This document shows, one piece after another, positions 8,439 through 19,214 of a stretch of 64,000 nt of DNA. The translations under genes were made by a program, and so were the position numbers. This DNA comes from JAQVCM01 sp040403095 (lineage in GTDB: Bacteria > Bacteroidota > Bacteroidia > Flavobacteriales_D > Crocinitomicaceae): positions 11,540 to 75,539 of the forward strand of contig JBBALI010000017.1 of NCBI GenBank assembly GCA_040403095.1, read 5' to 3'. Below the pieces are notes generated by a model. That model did not search any database, was not told where the DNA came from, and saw only the letters and a list, made by a program, of their open reading frames with translations. The stretch's first letter is position 1; each line of letters opens with the position of its first letter.

Positions 8439-11400
8439 ATGAAGTTACTAGCCACTTTTCTATTGTTCGCCTTATTTTTTTTTCAAATAAACGCCCAAAA
8501 ATGGGGTTCAAATACCTTTAGTCAATTTACCAATGAAGCACTAGACGTTGAAATTGACAATGCTGGAAATTCCTATATTACTGGATATGTTACAGGTGAA
8601 ACAGCTTTCAATACAAATAACGTAGTTCAAAATGCTGCAGGAAATGGAGATATTTATGTCGCAAAATATGATCAAAGTGGAAATTTAGTTTGGTATAAAA
8701 AATTTGGAGGAAATTATTCAGACCGCGCCTATGATTTAGCGATTGGACCAGATCAAAATATTTTAGTAACAGGTCAATTTTTTGGTAGTGTGACATTTGG
8801 TTCAACAACGTTACAATCAACTTTAAACTCCAAAGACATTTTTCTTGTCAAATTAAATCCAAATGGAAATGTGATCTGGGCTTTGAAAGAGGGTGGAAGC
8901 ATGGCGGAAAACGCTTATGGTGTGACAGTTGACCATCAAAACAATGTTATCTTAACTGGACAATTTCAAGGAAATGCCACAATTGCAGGTTCAAATTTTA
9001 CAAGTATTATTGATCCAATTACCAATTTGCCTTCTTTTGATTTATTCATCTCAAAATATGATCCTGCTGGAAATCCGCTTTGGGTTTTAAATGGTGCAGC
9101 TAAAAAAGAAGATCGTGGTTTGGCGGTTGCCGTTGATATTCAGGACAATATTTTTGTGACAGGTCAATATTCTGATACTTTACTCTTTGCTGGAAATACC
9201 TATAACAACAATGGCTATAACATTGGTTTTGTTACGAAAGTTTCTCCTTCAGGTCAGGTTCAATTTTTCAATAATTTAAGAGCAGGATTTGTACTACCTT
9301 ACGATGTAGAAGTCAATTCTGCTGATAAAGTGGTGATTACAGGTGATTTTTTAGGAAATATGAATTATTACCATAATAATCAGCCAACTGCTATCCAGAA
9401 TCCATTCTCAAAGAAAATTTTCATCTTAACGATTGAAAATAACGGTTCATATGTATGGAATTATACTTTAGGTTCAGACAGTGATATCTCATCCACATCA
9501 GTTTCAATTGATCCTGATAACAACGTTTTTGTCACAGGATTTTTTAGTTGTGCTTTAAATCAATTGCATGATTCAATAACGGCTTTATGGAATTCCGTTG
9601 GGTTTAAGGATCCTTATGTATTAAAAGTTTCCGATGAAGGAAATTTTGTCTATGCCAAACAAATGGGCGGTAAAATGGATGATGTTGGTCACGGAATTGC
9701 AGTAAAATCGGTCGATAAACCAATTCTTTGTGGAGGCTATACCAAACCAATGAATATTGCGCCAACTTCTAGTGCTTCGGTTACAAACGCAAATAATAAT
9801 TATCAATTGAGGCCTCAGTCTAGTGAAGTCGGTCAATTTTATTTTACAGGTGACAGCACAAGGAATTCATTTATTTTAAAGTACATTGATACAAATTATT
9901 CGAGCTACAATTATTTTACTATTCAAACTTCCGACAGCTTAATCGGATCTATTGAAAATGGTTTAGATACGATACATTTTTGTAGTGGCGACAATATTAG
10001 TTACAACACATTAACCTGGAATTTTTATGGTCCTTCATATCGTTATTTATGGAATAATGGCACGAATCAACAGTTTACAGAATTAAGCACATCAGGAGAT
10101 TTTTCAGTAACCGTAACAAGAAATGATGGTTGTGAAACAGATATCGACAGCATTTATATGATTGCTGATCCAATTCCAATGCTTCCTTTGTTGTCTGATG
10201 ATGTAGTTCAATACACCAATCATCCTGCAAATGCGCAAAATGTTTACGGAAGTTATAATTTTTGTTTCCCCGAGCCGATTGTTGTCAATTATACGAACCT
10301 AGCAGCGGGAACCACAATGACAACGACTGAGCCAGATCAAAATTTGATAACTGGCATTGGACCAAATAATCATTCGTTAAACGGTATGTATTTATTAACC
10401 GTTGATAACGGAATGTGTCAGAACACAGGACTCTTTGATATTGAATATGATTATTCACCACCTCATGGTGTTATTGATCCTCAGATTTCAAGCACAAGTG
10501 CATTTGTGAATGACTCAATCACAATTTGTTTGGATGATAATGTGAATTTTTTTGGATATGATGCAATCACAAATCCAACAGGAAATCTACAAGTTATTCA
10601 AGAACCTTTTGTATACTCCACAATTACTGTTAATGGACAAATTTTTGTCTTGGATTCTTTTAACATTTTAAGTTATACGCCACTTGTAACAGGAGATTAT
10701 TTAGTTGAATTTGATTACATTATCGGGTTTGATAATTTATGTGGAACAGATACAACTCGCTATCATGTTGAAAAAAACTATTATATCGAGGTTCTGTCTC
10801 TGCCAGTATTTAACGCTAGTATTTATGGAGATAATTTGCTCTGCGAAAATGGATCGATTTTTATTTCAGTCTCAAACACGAATCCAGGTTTAAGTTGGAC
10901 TGGGGAAGGTATCACTTGGATGAGTGCAGATAATGATAGTATTGATATAAATCTACCCGGAGATTATTCTTATTCAGGATATGTTACTGACCCAATTACG
11001 GGTTGTAATAAACAGTTTAATTTTGGGTTATACGTTACCTTAAAGCAAGCACCAAATATTATTTCAAATCCATTTGACGGAATTATTTGTCCTAATGATA
11101 CTGCCATTTTATCTTTGCCAAGTATTTATCAAACTTATCAATGGGTTGGTCCAGATGGTGATACAATCTCCAATTTAAATACTTGTGAAGGAATGAATCA
11201 AGGATTTTATTATTGCCATGTTCTTGATGATGATGGCTGTAATCTGACAACTCCACCATTCGAGTTAAGGGAGTTTACTACACCAAGTGTCTCAATTTTT
11301 CCAGAAACGTTTATGTGCGAATCTGAACCAATAACAATTTCTATAAATTATTCTGGTTCCCCTAATTTTCAATGGTTTCCAATTGCTAGTACTGCAGATG

Positions 11401-13778
11401 AATTAACTGTTAGTCAGCCTGGTACATACAGTGTTACCATACAACAATGTGGAATTACTTTAACAGAAAGTATAACAATTGTAGATGCCTCTTTTACTCC
11501 GCTAATCTCCTCAATAGATACGCTTATTTGCTTTGGAGAAGAAATCGCAATTACGGGAAATATAAACAATGCTGCCTATCAATGGACAAATGACGAATTT
11601 TCTTCTGGTTCATTAATCGTTAATCAAGTTGGAAGTTACAGTGCTACCGTAACCAATGATTATGGTTGTGTTGAGCAAACCAATACCATTCATATTTCTT
11701 CAGTTGCAGGTTCTTTTCCGCCACCAATGGACAGTTTGGTTGTTTGTGTTGGTTCAGATGTGAACTTGGTTGACATAAGTAATTTTGAGTTAAATTGGTA
11801 TGATTTAGACTACAATTTCTTGCAAACAACATCCACACTTTCACTTCCATCAATTCAAAGTGATACCGCTTTCTTTATTGCTTATGCTGTTGAATACTGT
11901 CAACCAACATATAAACACATTTTGATCGATGTTATAGATTCACTTTCAAACTATTCTATTTATGCGGACACAATGATTTGCATAGGAGAAAACATTTCTC
12001 TGTTTTTTAATCATGCACCAACAGCCAATTTTGAATGGTTTAATGGAAATTCAACTAATGATGAGGTCGTTGTCAATCAGCCTGGTTTTTATACCATTTC
12101 AATTCAAGAATGTGGTTTTGCAATCATTGATAGTATCGAAATTCATGACGCAAGTTTCGATGCTTTATTGGTTGCTTCAGATACATTAATCTGTAATGGG
12201 GAAATCATTTCCATTTCAACAATTCCAACGGATCCAACCAATGTTGTTTGGAGTTCGACAACGCAATATCCAATTGTCTTGGATGTTACGCAACCAGGAA
12301 TTTATTATGCAACAGTAACAAATGCTTACGGATGTGCTGATCAATCTGATACTATTACCATATCCTTTGATACTCTTTCACTCACACCATTTGTGATGAA
12401 TCAAACTTTTTGTGCAGGAACCGATGTAACTTTGCAAGATACTTCTTTAAATTTAATTAATTGGTACACAGAAGATACTGTACTAATTTCAACATCTACT
12501 CAATTTGAAATTTTGGCGTTAATGAATGATACCACATTTATTTACTCTCAAAGTTCGAGTGCTTGCTCGATTTCATATCAAACTGTATTCGTAAATGTTG
12601 TTGATTCTATTGTTAATCTAGAAATTATCGGGGATTCTATTTTATGTCCAAACGAAGAAACTTATTTTCATGTAAGTTCAAATGAGATTGTGACTTGGTC
12701 CATTCCGACTCAAATTTTAGGAACAACTGATTATATTTCTGTTAACCAAAATGTGTTACAAGGTTCACCAACAATTACAGTAACTTTTTCAAATCAATGC
12801 TTTTCAGGTACTTTTACAGATTCAATATTTTACGGACAACCTGATTCCATCAGCTTTGAAAATGATTCAATTTTAGTTTGTAAATATGATTCGATTCCTT
12901 TATCTGTAGTTGAAGAAGTTTCGAATGTCACTTGGATCGGAAATTTTGGTTCCACAGATGGATTGACTTTGCCACTTACTACTCAACTTGGTAGTGGAAT
13001 AATTACCGCAATAGCCGTTGATTTAAATGGATGTACAACAAATTCAATAACGATGTTGTTGACGGTTTCTGCGTTAGATTTTACTGTCAATACAAATTCT
13101 GGAAATTATTGTCTAGGAAATGATGGTTTCATCCTAGTTAATACAAACGCTGATAGTTTGGTTTGGAATACGCCTAATGGAATCACAGATACAACCTATA
13201 TTTCGTTTATTTCCAATCAAAACAGCAGTGGGATTTATCAGATTTCTGTTTGGGATACACTTGGTTGTCAGCTAGATTCTATCATTGGAATAGGTTATAA
13301 TCCTTTGCCTGTGTTCGATTTAAATTCCGATACTTTGATTTGTACAAATGATATTTATACATACGTATTTCCTTCTGATACAATTGAATATTCATGGACT
13401 GTTTATGGTGAGACTTCAAATATTCCAATTACCGGAAATCAATCGCTTATTTTAACTGCAACTTCTTCAGCTGGATGTACTTTTTCTGACACTCTGTTTG
13501 TAATGACAGCCGATTGTGAAGATGCCTTGCCAAATTTTGTAACTTCAAATGGTGATGGAGTTAATGATTATTTTTACATAGATGAAGCACTCATTTATCC
13601 AAAAAACCAGCTCAATTTATACAACCGTTGGGGCGAAAAAATCTTTGAACAAGAAGGTTATCAAAATACTTTTGAAGGTTCGCAATTCAGCGAAGGAGTT
13701 TATTGGTATGTTTTCTACCAAGATCCGATCAACAATCCCAAAAAGGTGAAGCAAGGATTTTTGCATATTTATCATTGA
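8439..13778 (+). CDS. Giant T9SS-secreted protein: seven-bladed SBBP propeller, Ig-like stalk, gliding-type C-terminal domain (copy 1)
   Basis: A secreted protein of 1,779 residues. The signal peptide ends INAQ at about residue 19. From about residue 25 to 470 there are seven SBBP-type blades, each with a [IVL]xTGxFxG strand (YITGYVTG, LVTGQFFG, ILTGQFQG, FVTGQYSD, VITGDFLG, FVTGFFSC, LCGGYTKP) and most with a DI-VAKYD-x-GNLVW-like strand, consistent with a closed seven-bladed propeller. Residues from about 500 to 1690 are irregular Ig-like modules rich in Ser, Thr, Asp and Cys with repeated GxYxxTV and DT-IC motifs. Residues from about 1693 to the end form a gliding-motility-associated C-terminal sorting domain (SNGDGVNDYF, LYNRWGEKIFE, GVYWYVFY). 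It is probably exported by T9SS and surface-attached or released; the ligand is unknown. A tandem paralogue begins 68 bases downstream. Confidence 0.9.
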   Translation: MKLLATFLLFALFFFQINAQKWGSNTFSQFTNEALDVEIDNAGNSYITGYVTGETAFNTNNVVQNAAGNGDIYVAKYDQSGNLVWYKKFGGNYSDRAYDLAIGPDQNILVTGQFFGSVTFGSTTLQSTLNSKDIFLVKLNPNGNVIWALKEGGSMAENAYGVTVDHQNNVILTGQFQGNATIAGSNFTSIIDPITNLPSFDLFISKYDPAGNPLWVLNGAAKKEDRGLAVAVDIQDNIFVTGQYSDTLLFAGNTYNNNGYNIGFVTKVSPSGQVQFFNNLRAGFVLPYDVEVNSADKVVITGDFLGNMNYYHNNQPTAIQNPFSKKIFILTIENNGSYVWNYTLGSDSDISSTSVSIDPDNNVFVTGFFSCALNQLHDSITALWNSVGFKDPYVLKVSDEGNFVYAKQMGGKMDDVGHGIAVKSVDKPILCGGYTKPMNIAPTSSASVTNANNNYQLRPQSSEVGQFYFTGDSTRNSFILKYIDTNYSSYNYFTIQTSDSLIGSIENGLDTIHFCSGDNISYNTLTWNFYGPSYRYLWNNGTNQQFTELSTSGDFSVTVTRNDGCETDIDSIYMIADPIPMLPLLSDDVVQYTNHPANAQNVYGSYNFCFPEPIVVNYTNLAAGTTMTTTEPDQNLITGIGPNNHSLNGMYLLTVDNGMCQNTGLFDIEYDYSPPHGVIDPQISSTSAFVNDSITICLDDNVNFFGYDAITNPTGNLQVIQEPFVYSTITVNGQIFVLDSFNILSYTPLVTGDYLVEFDYIIGFDNLCGTDTTRYHVEKNYYIEVLSLPVFNASIYGDNLLCENGSIFISVSNTNPGLSWTGEGITWMSADNDSIDINLPGDYSYSGYVTDPITGCNKQFNFGLYVTLKQAPNIISNPFDGIICPNDTAILSLPSIYQTYQWVGPDGDTISNLNTCEGMNQGFYYCHVLDDDGCNLTTPPFELREFTTPSVSIFPETFMCESEPITISINYSGSPNFQWFPIASTADELTVSQPGTYSVTIQQCGITLTESITIVDASFTPLISSIDTLICFGEEIAITGNINNAAYQWTNDEFSSGSLIVNQVGSYSATVTNDYGCVEQTNTIHISSVAGSFPPPMDSLVVCVGSDVNLVDISNFELNWYDLDYNFLQTTSTLSLPSIQSDTAFFIAYAVEYCQPTYKHILIDVIDSLSNYSIYADTMICIGENISLFFNHAPTANFEWFNGNSTNDEVVVNQPGFYTISIQECGFAIIDSIEIHDASFDALLVASDTLICNGEIISISTIPTDPTNVVWSSTTQYPIVLDVTQPGIYYATVTNAYGCADQSDTITISFDTLSLTPFVMNQTFCAGTDVTLQDTSLNLINWYTEDTVLISTSTQFEILALMNDTTFIYSQSSSACSISYQTVFVNVVDSIVNLEIIGDSILCPNEETYFHVSSNEIVTWSIPTQILGTTDYISVNQNVLQGSPTITVTFSNQCFSGTFTDSIFYGQPDSISFENDSILVCKYDSIPLSVVEEVSNVTWIGNFGSTDGLTLPLTTQLGSGIITAIAVDLNGCTTNSITMLLTVSALDFTVNTNSGNYCLGNDGFILVNTNADSLVWNTPNGITDTTYISFISNQNSSGIYQISVWDTLGCQLDSIIGIGYNPLPVFDLNSDTLICTNDIYTYVFPSDTIEYSWTVYGETSNIPITGNQSLILTATSSAGCTFSDTLFVMTADCEDALPNFVTSNGDGVNDYFYIDEALIYPKNQLNLYNRWGEKIFEQEGYQNTFEGSQFSEGVYWYVFYQDPINNPKKVKQGFLHIYH

Positions 13779-13846
13779 TTTTCTAGTTCTTGAAATTTAT
13801 CTTTATATTCGTAATCTAGTCAACGATTTAAACTAAATTCTCTTTA

Positions 13847-16800
13847 ATGAAAATCCTAGCTACTTTGTTTTTTCTTTTGCTTTTTGTGAGTGATTTTTTC
13901 GCTCAAAAGTGGGGCGCCAATACTTTTAGTCAATTTACCAATGAAGCACTTGATGTAGAAATTGACATTGCTGGAAATTCATACATCACCGGATATGTGA
14001 CTGGTGAGACAGCATTTAATACTGCCAATGTCATCCAAAGTGCTTCAGGAAATGGAGATATTTATGTCGCAAAATATGGCCCGAATGGAGCATTGGTTTG
14101 GTATAAAAACTTTGGTGGAAATTATTCAGATCGTGCTTATGATTTAGCAATAGGCCCAGACCAAAATATCGTTGTGACCGGTCAATTTTTTGGCAGTGTG
14201 ACATTTGGTTCCACAACTTTGCAATCAACTTCAAACTCGAAAGATATTTTTCTTTTGAAATTAGATTCTAATGGCGATGTCATTTGGGCTTTGAAAGAGG
14301 GCGGAGACTTGGCGGAAAATGCGTATGGTGTGACCGTTGACAATCAAAATAACGTGATTTTGACCGGACAGTTTAAAGGAAATTCAACCATTGCTAATTC
14401 AAATTTTACAAGCGCAATTGATCCTGTAAACAATGCCTTTTCATTTGATTTATTTATTTCAAAATACGATGCAGCAGGTAATCCATTATGGGTTAAAACC
14501 GGATACGCCATCAAAGACGACCGAGGTTTAGCGGTAGCTGTTGACAATCAAGATAATATTTTCTTGTCAGGACAATATTCTGATACCTTGACTTTTGCTG
14601 GAAATACCTATAACAACAATGGTTACAACGTTGGTTTTATAGCAAAGATTTCACCAGCTGGTCAAGTTCAGTTTTTCAACAATATGCGCGCTGGTTTTGT
14701 TTTACCATATGATTTAGAGGTAAATAGCTCAAATGAAGTGGTTGTAACTGGTGATTTTTTGGGCGATATGTTTTACTACAACAATAATTTACCTTCTTCT
14801 TCCATTCAAAATCCATATACCAATCAAATTTTTGTCTTGAAAATCGGGAGCAATGGGAGCTTGTTATGGAACTACACTTTAGGTTCTGAAAGTGAAGTTT
14901 CTGCTGCTTCAGTTTCGATTGATCCTACCAACAATGTTTTTGTGACAGGTTATTTTAATTGTGCTTTGAGTCAATTGCACAACCTTGATCCTGAACTTTG
15001 GAATTCTGTTGGTTTTCAAGATCCTTATATTTTGAAACTTTCGAATCAAGGAAATTTCGTGTATGCCAAACAAATGGGAGGAAAAATGAATGATGTTGGT
15101 CATGGAATAGCGATTCAATCTCCTGATAAACCTATTGTCTGCGGTGGATTTACCAAATCAATGAACGTTGCGCCAACAAATCCCGGTGGTGTGAATGTTG
15201 GAAATAACAATTATCAACTGAACAGCAGTTCTGGCGAAGTTGGGCAATTTTTCTTAACGGGCGATAGCACTAGAAATTCTTTTTTATTGAAATATGTGGA
15301 TGTCAATTATCCAAACTACAATTATTACAATGTGCCTGCATCAGACAGTTTGGTTGGAAATATAGTGCCAAATCTAAATCCGATTCATTATTGCCGAAGT
15401 CAAAATCTAAATTATGAAACCTTAACTTGGAGTGAATTTGGACCATCTTATCAGTTTTTATGGACGAATGGAGGCACAACAAATGCAACTACTGTCAATT
15501 CATTTACAGGAAATTACAGTGTAATCGTAAATCGAAATGATGGCTGTGCAACTGATACAAGCAATGTAAATTTGGTTGCTGATCCAATACCAACATTCCC
15601 ATTACTTTCTGACAATATTGGTGAATTTACAAATCAAGTTGCTGTTGACAACGAGCATTTTGGAGATTATTTCCTTTGTCAAACACAAAACATACCCATT
15701 TATTTTACCAATTTAGCTGCTGGTACAAGTTTGACGACGATAGAGCCGAATGGCAATGTAATCAATGGAATAGGAGTTACAAATCACAATCAGGAAGGTG
15801 AATATGCCGTGATTGTTGATAATGGCGCATGTATAGATACTGCTTATTATAAGTTTGATTTTCAGTTTTTTAATGTCTATGATTCCTTGGATTTAAAGAT
15901 TAAAACTTTTTATTCAACATCTATAATATCGAATGATACGATCACAAGTTGTCAAAATATTGCAATCTTTTTTTTCGTTTATGATTCCATTACCAATCCA
16001 AATGGATCTTATTCACCAATAGATGCGCCCTATGTTTCATCATTTTATACAATAAATGGTCAGATTTTTACTGAGGACAGTATAAATGTATTGCCATTTA
16101 ATCCACCTGCGTCAGGTAATTATTTGATCGAATTTGATTTGATAATCGGTTATAGTAATTCATGTGGAATTGATACAGTGCATTATCATTTTGAAAAAAA
16201 TTATTACTTTAGAGTTATTCCTAACATTTTTCCATCCGTATCTATTTTGGGAGATAATACAATTTGTCAAGATGGTTCAATTTTTCTTACTCATTCTGCT
16301 ACTCCATATGATGTAGTATGGTATAATCCAGCGCAATCTTTGTGGGTTTATTATCAAGATAGTTTAGAGATTAATTCACCTGGAGATTATTATATTTATA
16401 TACCCGTGGTAGATACAATTTATGGTGTATGTAATTATTGGTCTGGCAATTATCCGTTTCATGTAGACCTAAAACAAGCACCTAATATTCTAATAAACCC
16501 ATTTGATGCTGTTATCTGTCCTTATGACTCTGCTACATTGACAGTTCCAAATATTTATCAGACTTACCAATGGATTGGTCCTGATGGCGATTCTTTGTCC
16601 AATTCAAATACCTGTTTCGGTTCAGACCAAGGATTTTATTATTGTAATGTAGTTGATGACGATGGTTGCGCATTAACATCGCCTGCAATTGAATTGATAG
16701 AATATTCTACTCCGAGTGTAACTTCGTATCCTCAAAATTTTATTTGTGACGATGAAATAATTACCATCATGGTTAATTATGTTGGTTCACCTGCGTTTCA

Positions 16801-19201
16801 ATGGTCTCCTATTTCCACCAATGCAGATGAAATTTTGGTCAATCAACCTGGCACATATAGTGTAACGATCGAACAATGTGGAATAACGCTCACGCAAGAT
16901 TTTACCATTGTGGATGCGTCTTTGAATCCTGTAATAACTAATTCAGCGCCTAATTGTTTGGTAAATGAAATTACCATTCAAGGAAATATTCCAAATGTGA
17001 ATTACTATTGGTCAACTGGAGATACAACAGATTTATCGATCAATGTAAGTGAATTTGGTGATTACAGCGCAACGGTTGTAAACGAATATGGTTGTGTAGC
17101 GCAAACCAATACACTACAAATCACTAACTTTTCAGGTTCTTTTCCACCACCTATGGACGGTGTGATTGTTTGTTTTGGTGCTGATGTTACCTTTTTGGAT
17201 TCGAGCGGCTATACGCTGAATTGGTATGATTTGGATACTAATTTTCTGCAAACATCCTCCAATTTGACCCTTCCAAATGTCCAAAGTGATACTGCGTTTT
17301 TAATTGCTTATTCTTTTGATTATTGTATTCCGGTTTATAAGTTTTTGCTGGTTGATGTCCTAGATTCAATTTCAAATTATTCCTTGTTTGCAGATACAAT
17401 GATTTGTCTAGATGAAAATATCACTTTGTTTTTACAAAATCAACCTGCACTTAATTTTGAATGGTTCAATGGTGATTCCACTAATAATCAGCAAATCATT
17501 TCACAACCTGGTGTGTATACAATTTCCTTAGAGCAATGTGGATTCAATAAAATCGACAGTATTGAAATTTACGACGCTTCTTTTAATTTGAATTTAACAG
17601 CTTCTGATTCTTTAATTTGCATTGGAGAAACGATATTGATATCTGCTAACGTTTCAAATCTGATTGATATTGTTTGGAATTCATCAATTGATACGACCAC
17701 TATTTTAGAAGTCTCACAACCTGGAATCTATTCCGCAAATGCGACGAATATTTACGGTTGTTTTGCCCAATCAGATACAATTTCAATTTTATCTGACCCG
17801 AATGCAATTGTACCTTTTGTTAGTGACACGGCGATTTGTGCAGGAGAGGTGCTCATATTATCTAGTAATGAATCTCAAATTATTAATTGGTACACAGTTG
17901 ACTCACTATTAATTTCAACTTCGAATCAATTAGTTTTAACTGGTTTGAATTTAGATACAAGTTTCATTTATTCTCAAAATGCAGCAGGTTGTCAATTAAC
18001 TTTTCAAACAGTTCAAGTTTATGTAACAGATTCAGTAGATTTGGAAATTTTTGGAGACTCTATTTTTTGTCCAACGGAAACAACAAACTATTTTATAAAT
18101 ACTACTGATAATGCGACTTGGTCTATTCCGACTCAAATTTTAGGAACGTCCAATCCAATTTCTTTAAATCCAACAATATTGCAAGGTTCAGAAGTCATTT
18201 TTGTGACCATCACCAATCAGTGTTTTTCTCAAACTTTTACAGATTCAATTTATTATTTGACACCTGAATCAATTAGTTTTGCTGATGATTCCATTATAAT
18301 CTGTCAGTATGAAACCTTGCCAATCAATTTGGTTGAAAACGTTTCAAGCACTACTTGGACGGGAAGTTTTGGGACAGTTAATTCAAATAGTTTATTGTTG
18401 AATGGGCAAATTGGAAATGGAACAATAACCGCTTCAGCCATCGATTTAAATGGTTGTTATACAGATACAATTAGCTTAAACCTCGAGATTGCAGATTTAG
18501 ATTATTCGATTGCGACTAATTTTTCAAACCTCTGTGATGGAAGTCTGGCAACGGTTGAAGTAATTTCAAATGCCGACAGTTTGATTTGGACAACTCCGAT
18601 TGGAACATTTGACACTTCTTTTTTCTCGTTTAATTCTTCTGAAAGTACAGTTGGAACCTACAACTTAACGATTTGGGACAGTTATGCGTGTCAATATGAT
18701 ACATCAATTTCTATTACTAATTTTCCTTTGCCAGTATTTGCTTTGGATTACGATACTTTACTTTGTTTGGATGACATTTATACCTATGCATTTCCAACAG
18801 ATACCAATAATTATACTTGGACATTTTATGGGTCTGTTAACAATATTCCGATCAATGGTAATCAAGAATTAATTTTGACAGCAACCTCACCTGCAGGATG
18901 TGTTTTTGTTGATACAATTTTTGTGATGTCTGTTAATTGCGATGATGCCCTTCCAAATGTTATCACCTCAAATGGAGATGGAACGAATGATTATTTTGTG
19001 ATTGATGAAGCGAGTTTGTTTCCAAATAATCACTTTTATCTCTACAATCGTTGGGGAAATGTTATTTTTGAACAAGAAGGTTATCAAAACACTTTTGAAG
19101 GTTCACGATTTAGTGAAGGCGTTTATTGGTATGTTTTCTACCAAGATCCGATCAACAATCCTCAAAAAGTGAAGCAAGGATTTTTACATATTTATCATTA
19201 A
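13847..19201 (+). CDS. Giant T9SS-secreted protein: SBBP propeller, Ig-like stalk, gliding-type C-terminal domain (copy 2)
   Basis: This 1,784-residue protein is the head-to-tail paralogue of the preceding gene, with the same architecture: signal peptide ending DFFAQ, seven propeller blades (YITGYVTG to IVCGGFTKS), an Ig-like stalk, and a gliding-type sorting domain from about residue 1697. Similarity is uneven. The propeller and the last 90 residues are nearly identical (the last 17 residues differ by one residue), while the segment around 15,850-16,450 (about residues 670-870) has diverged strongly, including a different run in the Ig modules. The next gene starts only 13 bases after the stop, so the Por-sorted protein is probably co-transcribed. 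Function is unknown; binding by the propeller with the stalk as a spacer is an inference. Confidence 0.9.
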   Translation: MKILATLFFLLLFVSDFFAQKWGANTFSQFTNEALDVEIDIAGNSYITGYVTGETAFNTANVIQSASGNGDIYVAKYGPNGALVWYKNFGGNYSDRAYDLAIGPDQNIVVTGQFFGSVTFGSTTLQSTSNSKDIFLLKLDSNGDVIWALKEGGDLAENAYGVTVDNQNNVILTGQFKGNSTIANSNFTSAIDPVNNAFSFDLFISKYDAAGNPLWVKTGYAIKDDRGLAVAVDNQDNIFLSGQYSDTLTFAGNTYNNNGYNVGFIAKISPAGQVQFFNNMRAGFVLPYDLEVNSSNEVVVTGDFLGDMFYYNNNLPSSSIQNPYTNQIFVLKIGSNGSLLWNYTLGSESEVSAASVSIDPTNNVFVTGYFNCALSQLHNLDPELWNSVGFQDPYILKLSNQGNFVYAKQMGGKMNDVGHGIAIQSPDKPIVCGGFTKSMNVAPTNPGGVNVGNNNYQLNSSSGEVGQFFLTGDSTRNSFLLKYVDVNYPNYNYYNVPASDSLVGNIVPNLNPIHYCRSQNLNYETLTWSEFGPSYQFLWTNGGTTNATTVNSFTGNYSVIVNRNDGCATDTSNVNLVADPIPTFPLLSDNIGEFTNQVAVDNEHFGDYFLCQTQNIPIYFTNLAAGTSLTTIEPNGNVINGIGVTNHNQEGEYAVIVDNGACIDTAYYKFDFQFFNVYDSLDLKIKTFYSTSIISNDTITSCQNIAIFFFVYDSITNPNGSYSPIDAPYVSSFYTINGQIFTEDSINVLPFNPPASGNYLIEFDLIIGYSNSCGIDTVHYHFEKNYYFRVIPNIFPSVSILGDNTICQDGSIFLTHSATPYDVVWYNPAQSLWVYYQDSLEINSPGDYYIYIPVVDTIYGVCNYWSGNYPFHVDLKQAPNILINPFDAVICPYDSATLTVPNIYQTYQWIGPDGDSLSNSNTCFGSDQGFYYCNVVDDDGCALTSPAIELIEYSTPSVTSYPQNFICDDEIITIMVNYVGSPAFQWSPISTNADEILVNQPGTYSVTIEQCGITLTQDFTIVDASLNPVITNSAPNCLVNEITIQGNIPNVNYYWSTGDTTDLSINVSEFGDYSATVVNEYGCVAQTNTLQITNFSGSFPPPMDGVIVCFGADVTFLDSSGYTLNWYDLDTNFLQTSSNLTLPNVQSDTAFLIAYSFDYCIPVYKFLLVDVLDSISNYSLFADTMICLDENITLFLQNQPALNFEWFNGDSTNNQQIISQPGVYTISLEQCGFNKIDSIEIYDASFNLNLTASDSLICIGETILISANVSNLIDIVWNSSIDTTTILEVSQPGIYSANATNIYGCFAQSDTISILSDPNAIVPFVSDTAICAGEVLILSSNESQIINWYTVDSLLISTSNQLVLTGLNLDTSFIYSQNAAGCQLTFQTVQVYVTDSVDLEIFGDSIFCPTETTNYFINTTDNATWSIPTQILGTSNPISLNPTILQGSEVIFVTITNQCFSQTFTDSIYYLTPESISFADDSIIICQYETLPINLVENVSSTTWTGSFGTVNSNSLLLNGQIGNGTITASAIDLNGCYTDTISLNLEIADLDYSIATNFSNLCDGSLATVEVISNADSLIWTTPIGTFDTSFFSFNSSESTVGTYNLTIWDSYACQYDTSISITNFPLPVFALDYDTLLCLDDIYTYAFPTDTNNYTWTFYGSVNNIPINGNQELILTATSPAGCVFVDTIFVMSVNCDDALPNVITSNGDGTNDYFVIDEASLFPNNHFYLYNRWGNVIFEQEGYQNTFEGSRFSEGVYWYVFYQDPINNPQKVKQGFLHIYH

Positions 19202-19214
19202 TGATTGAAAACCA

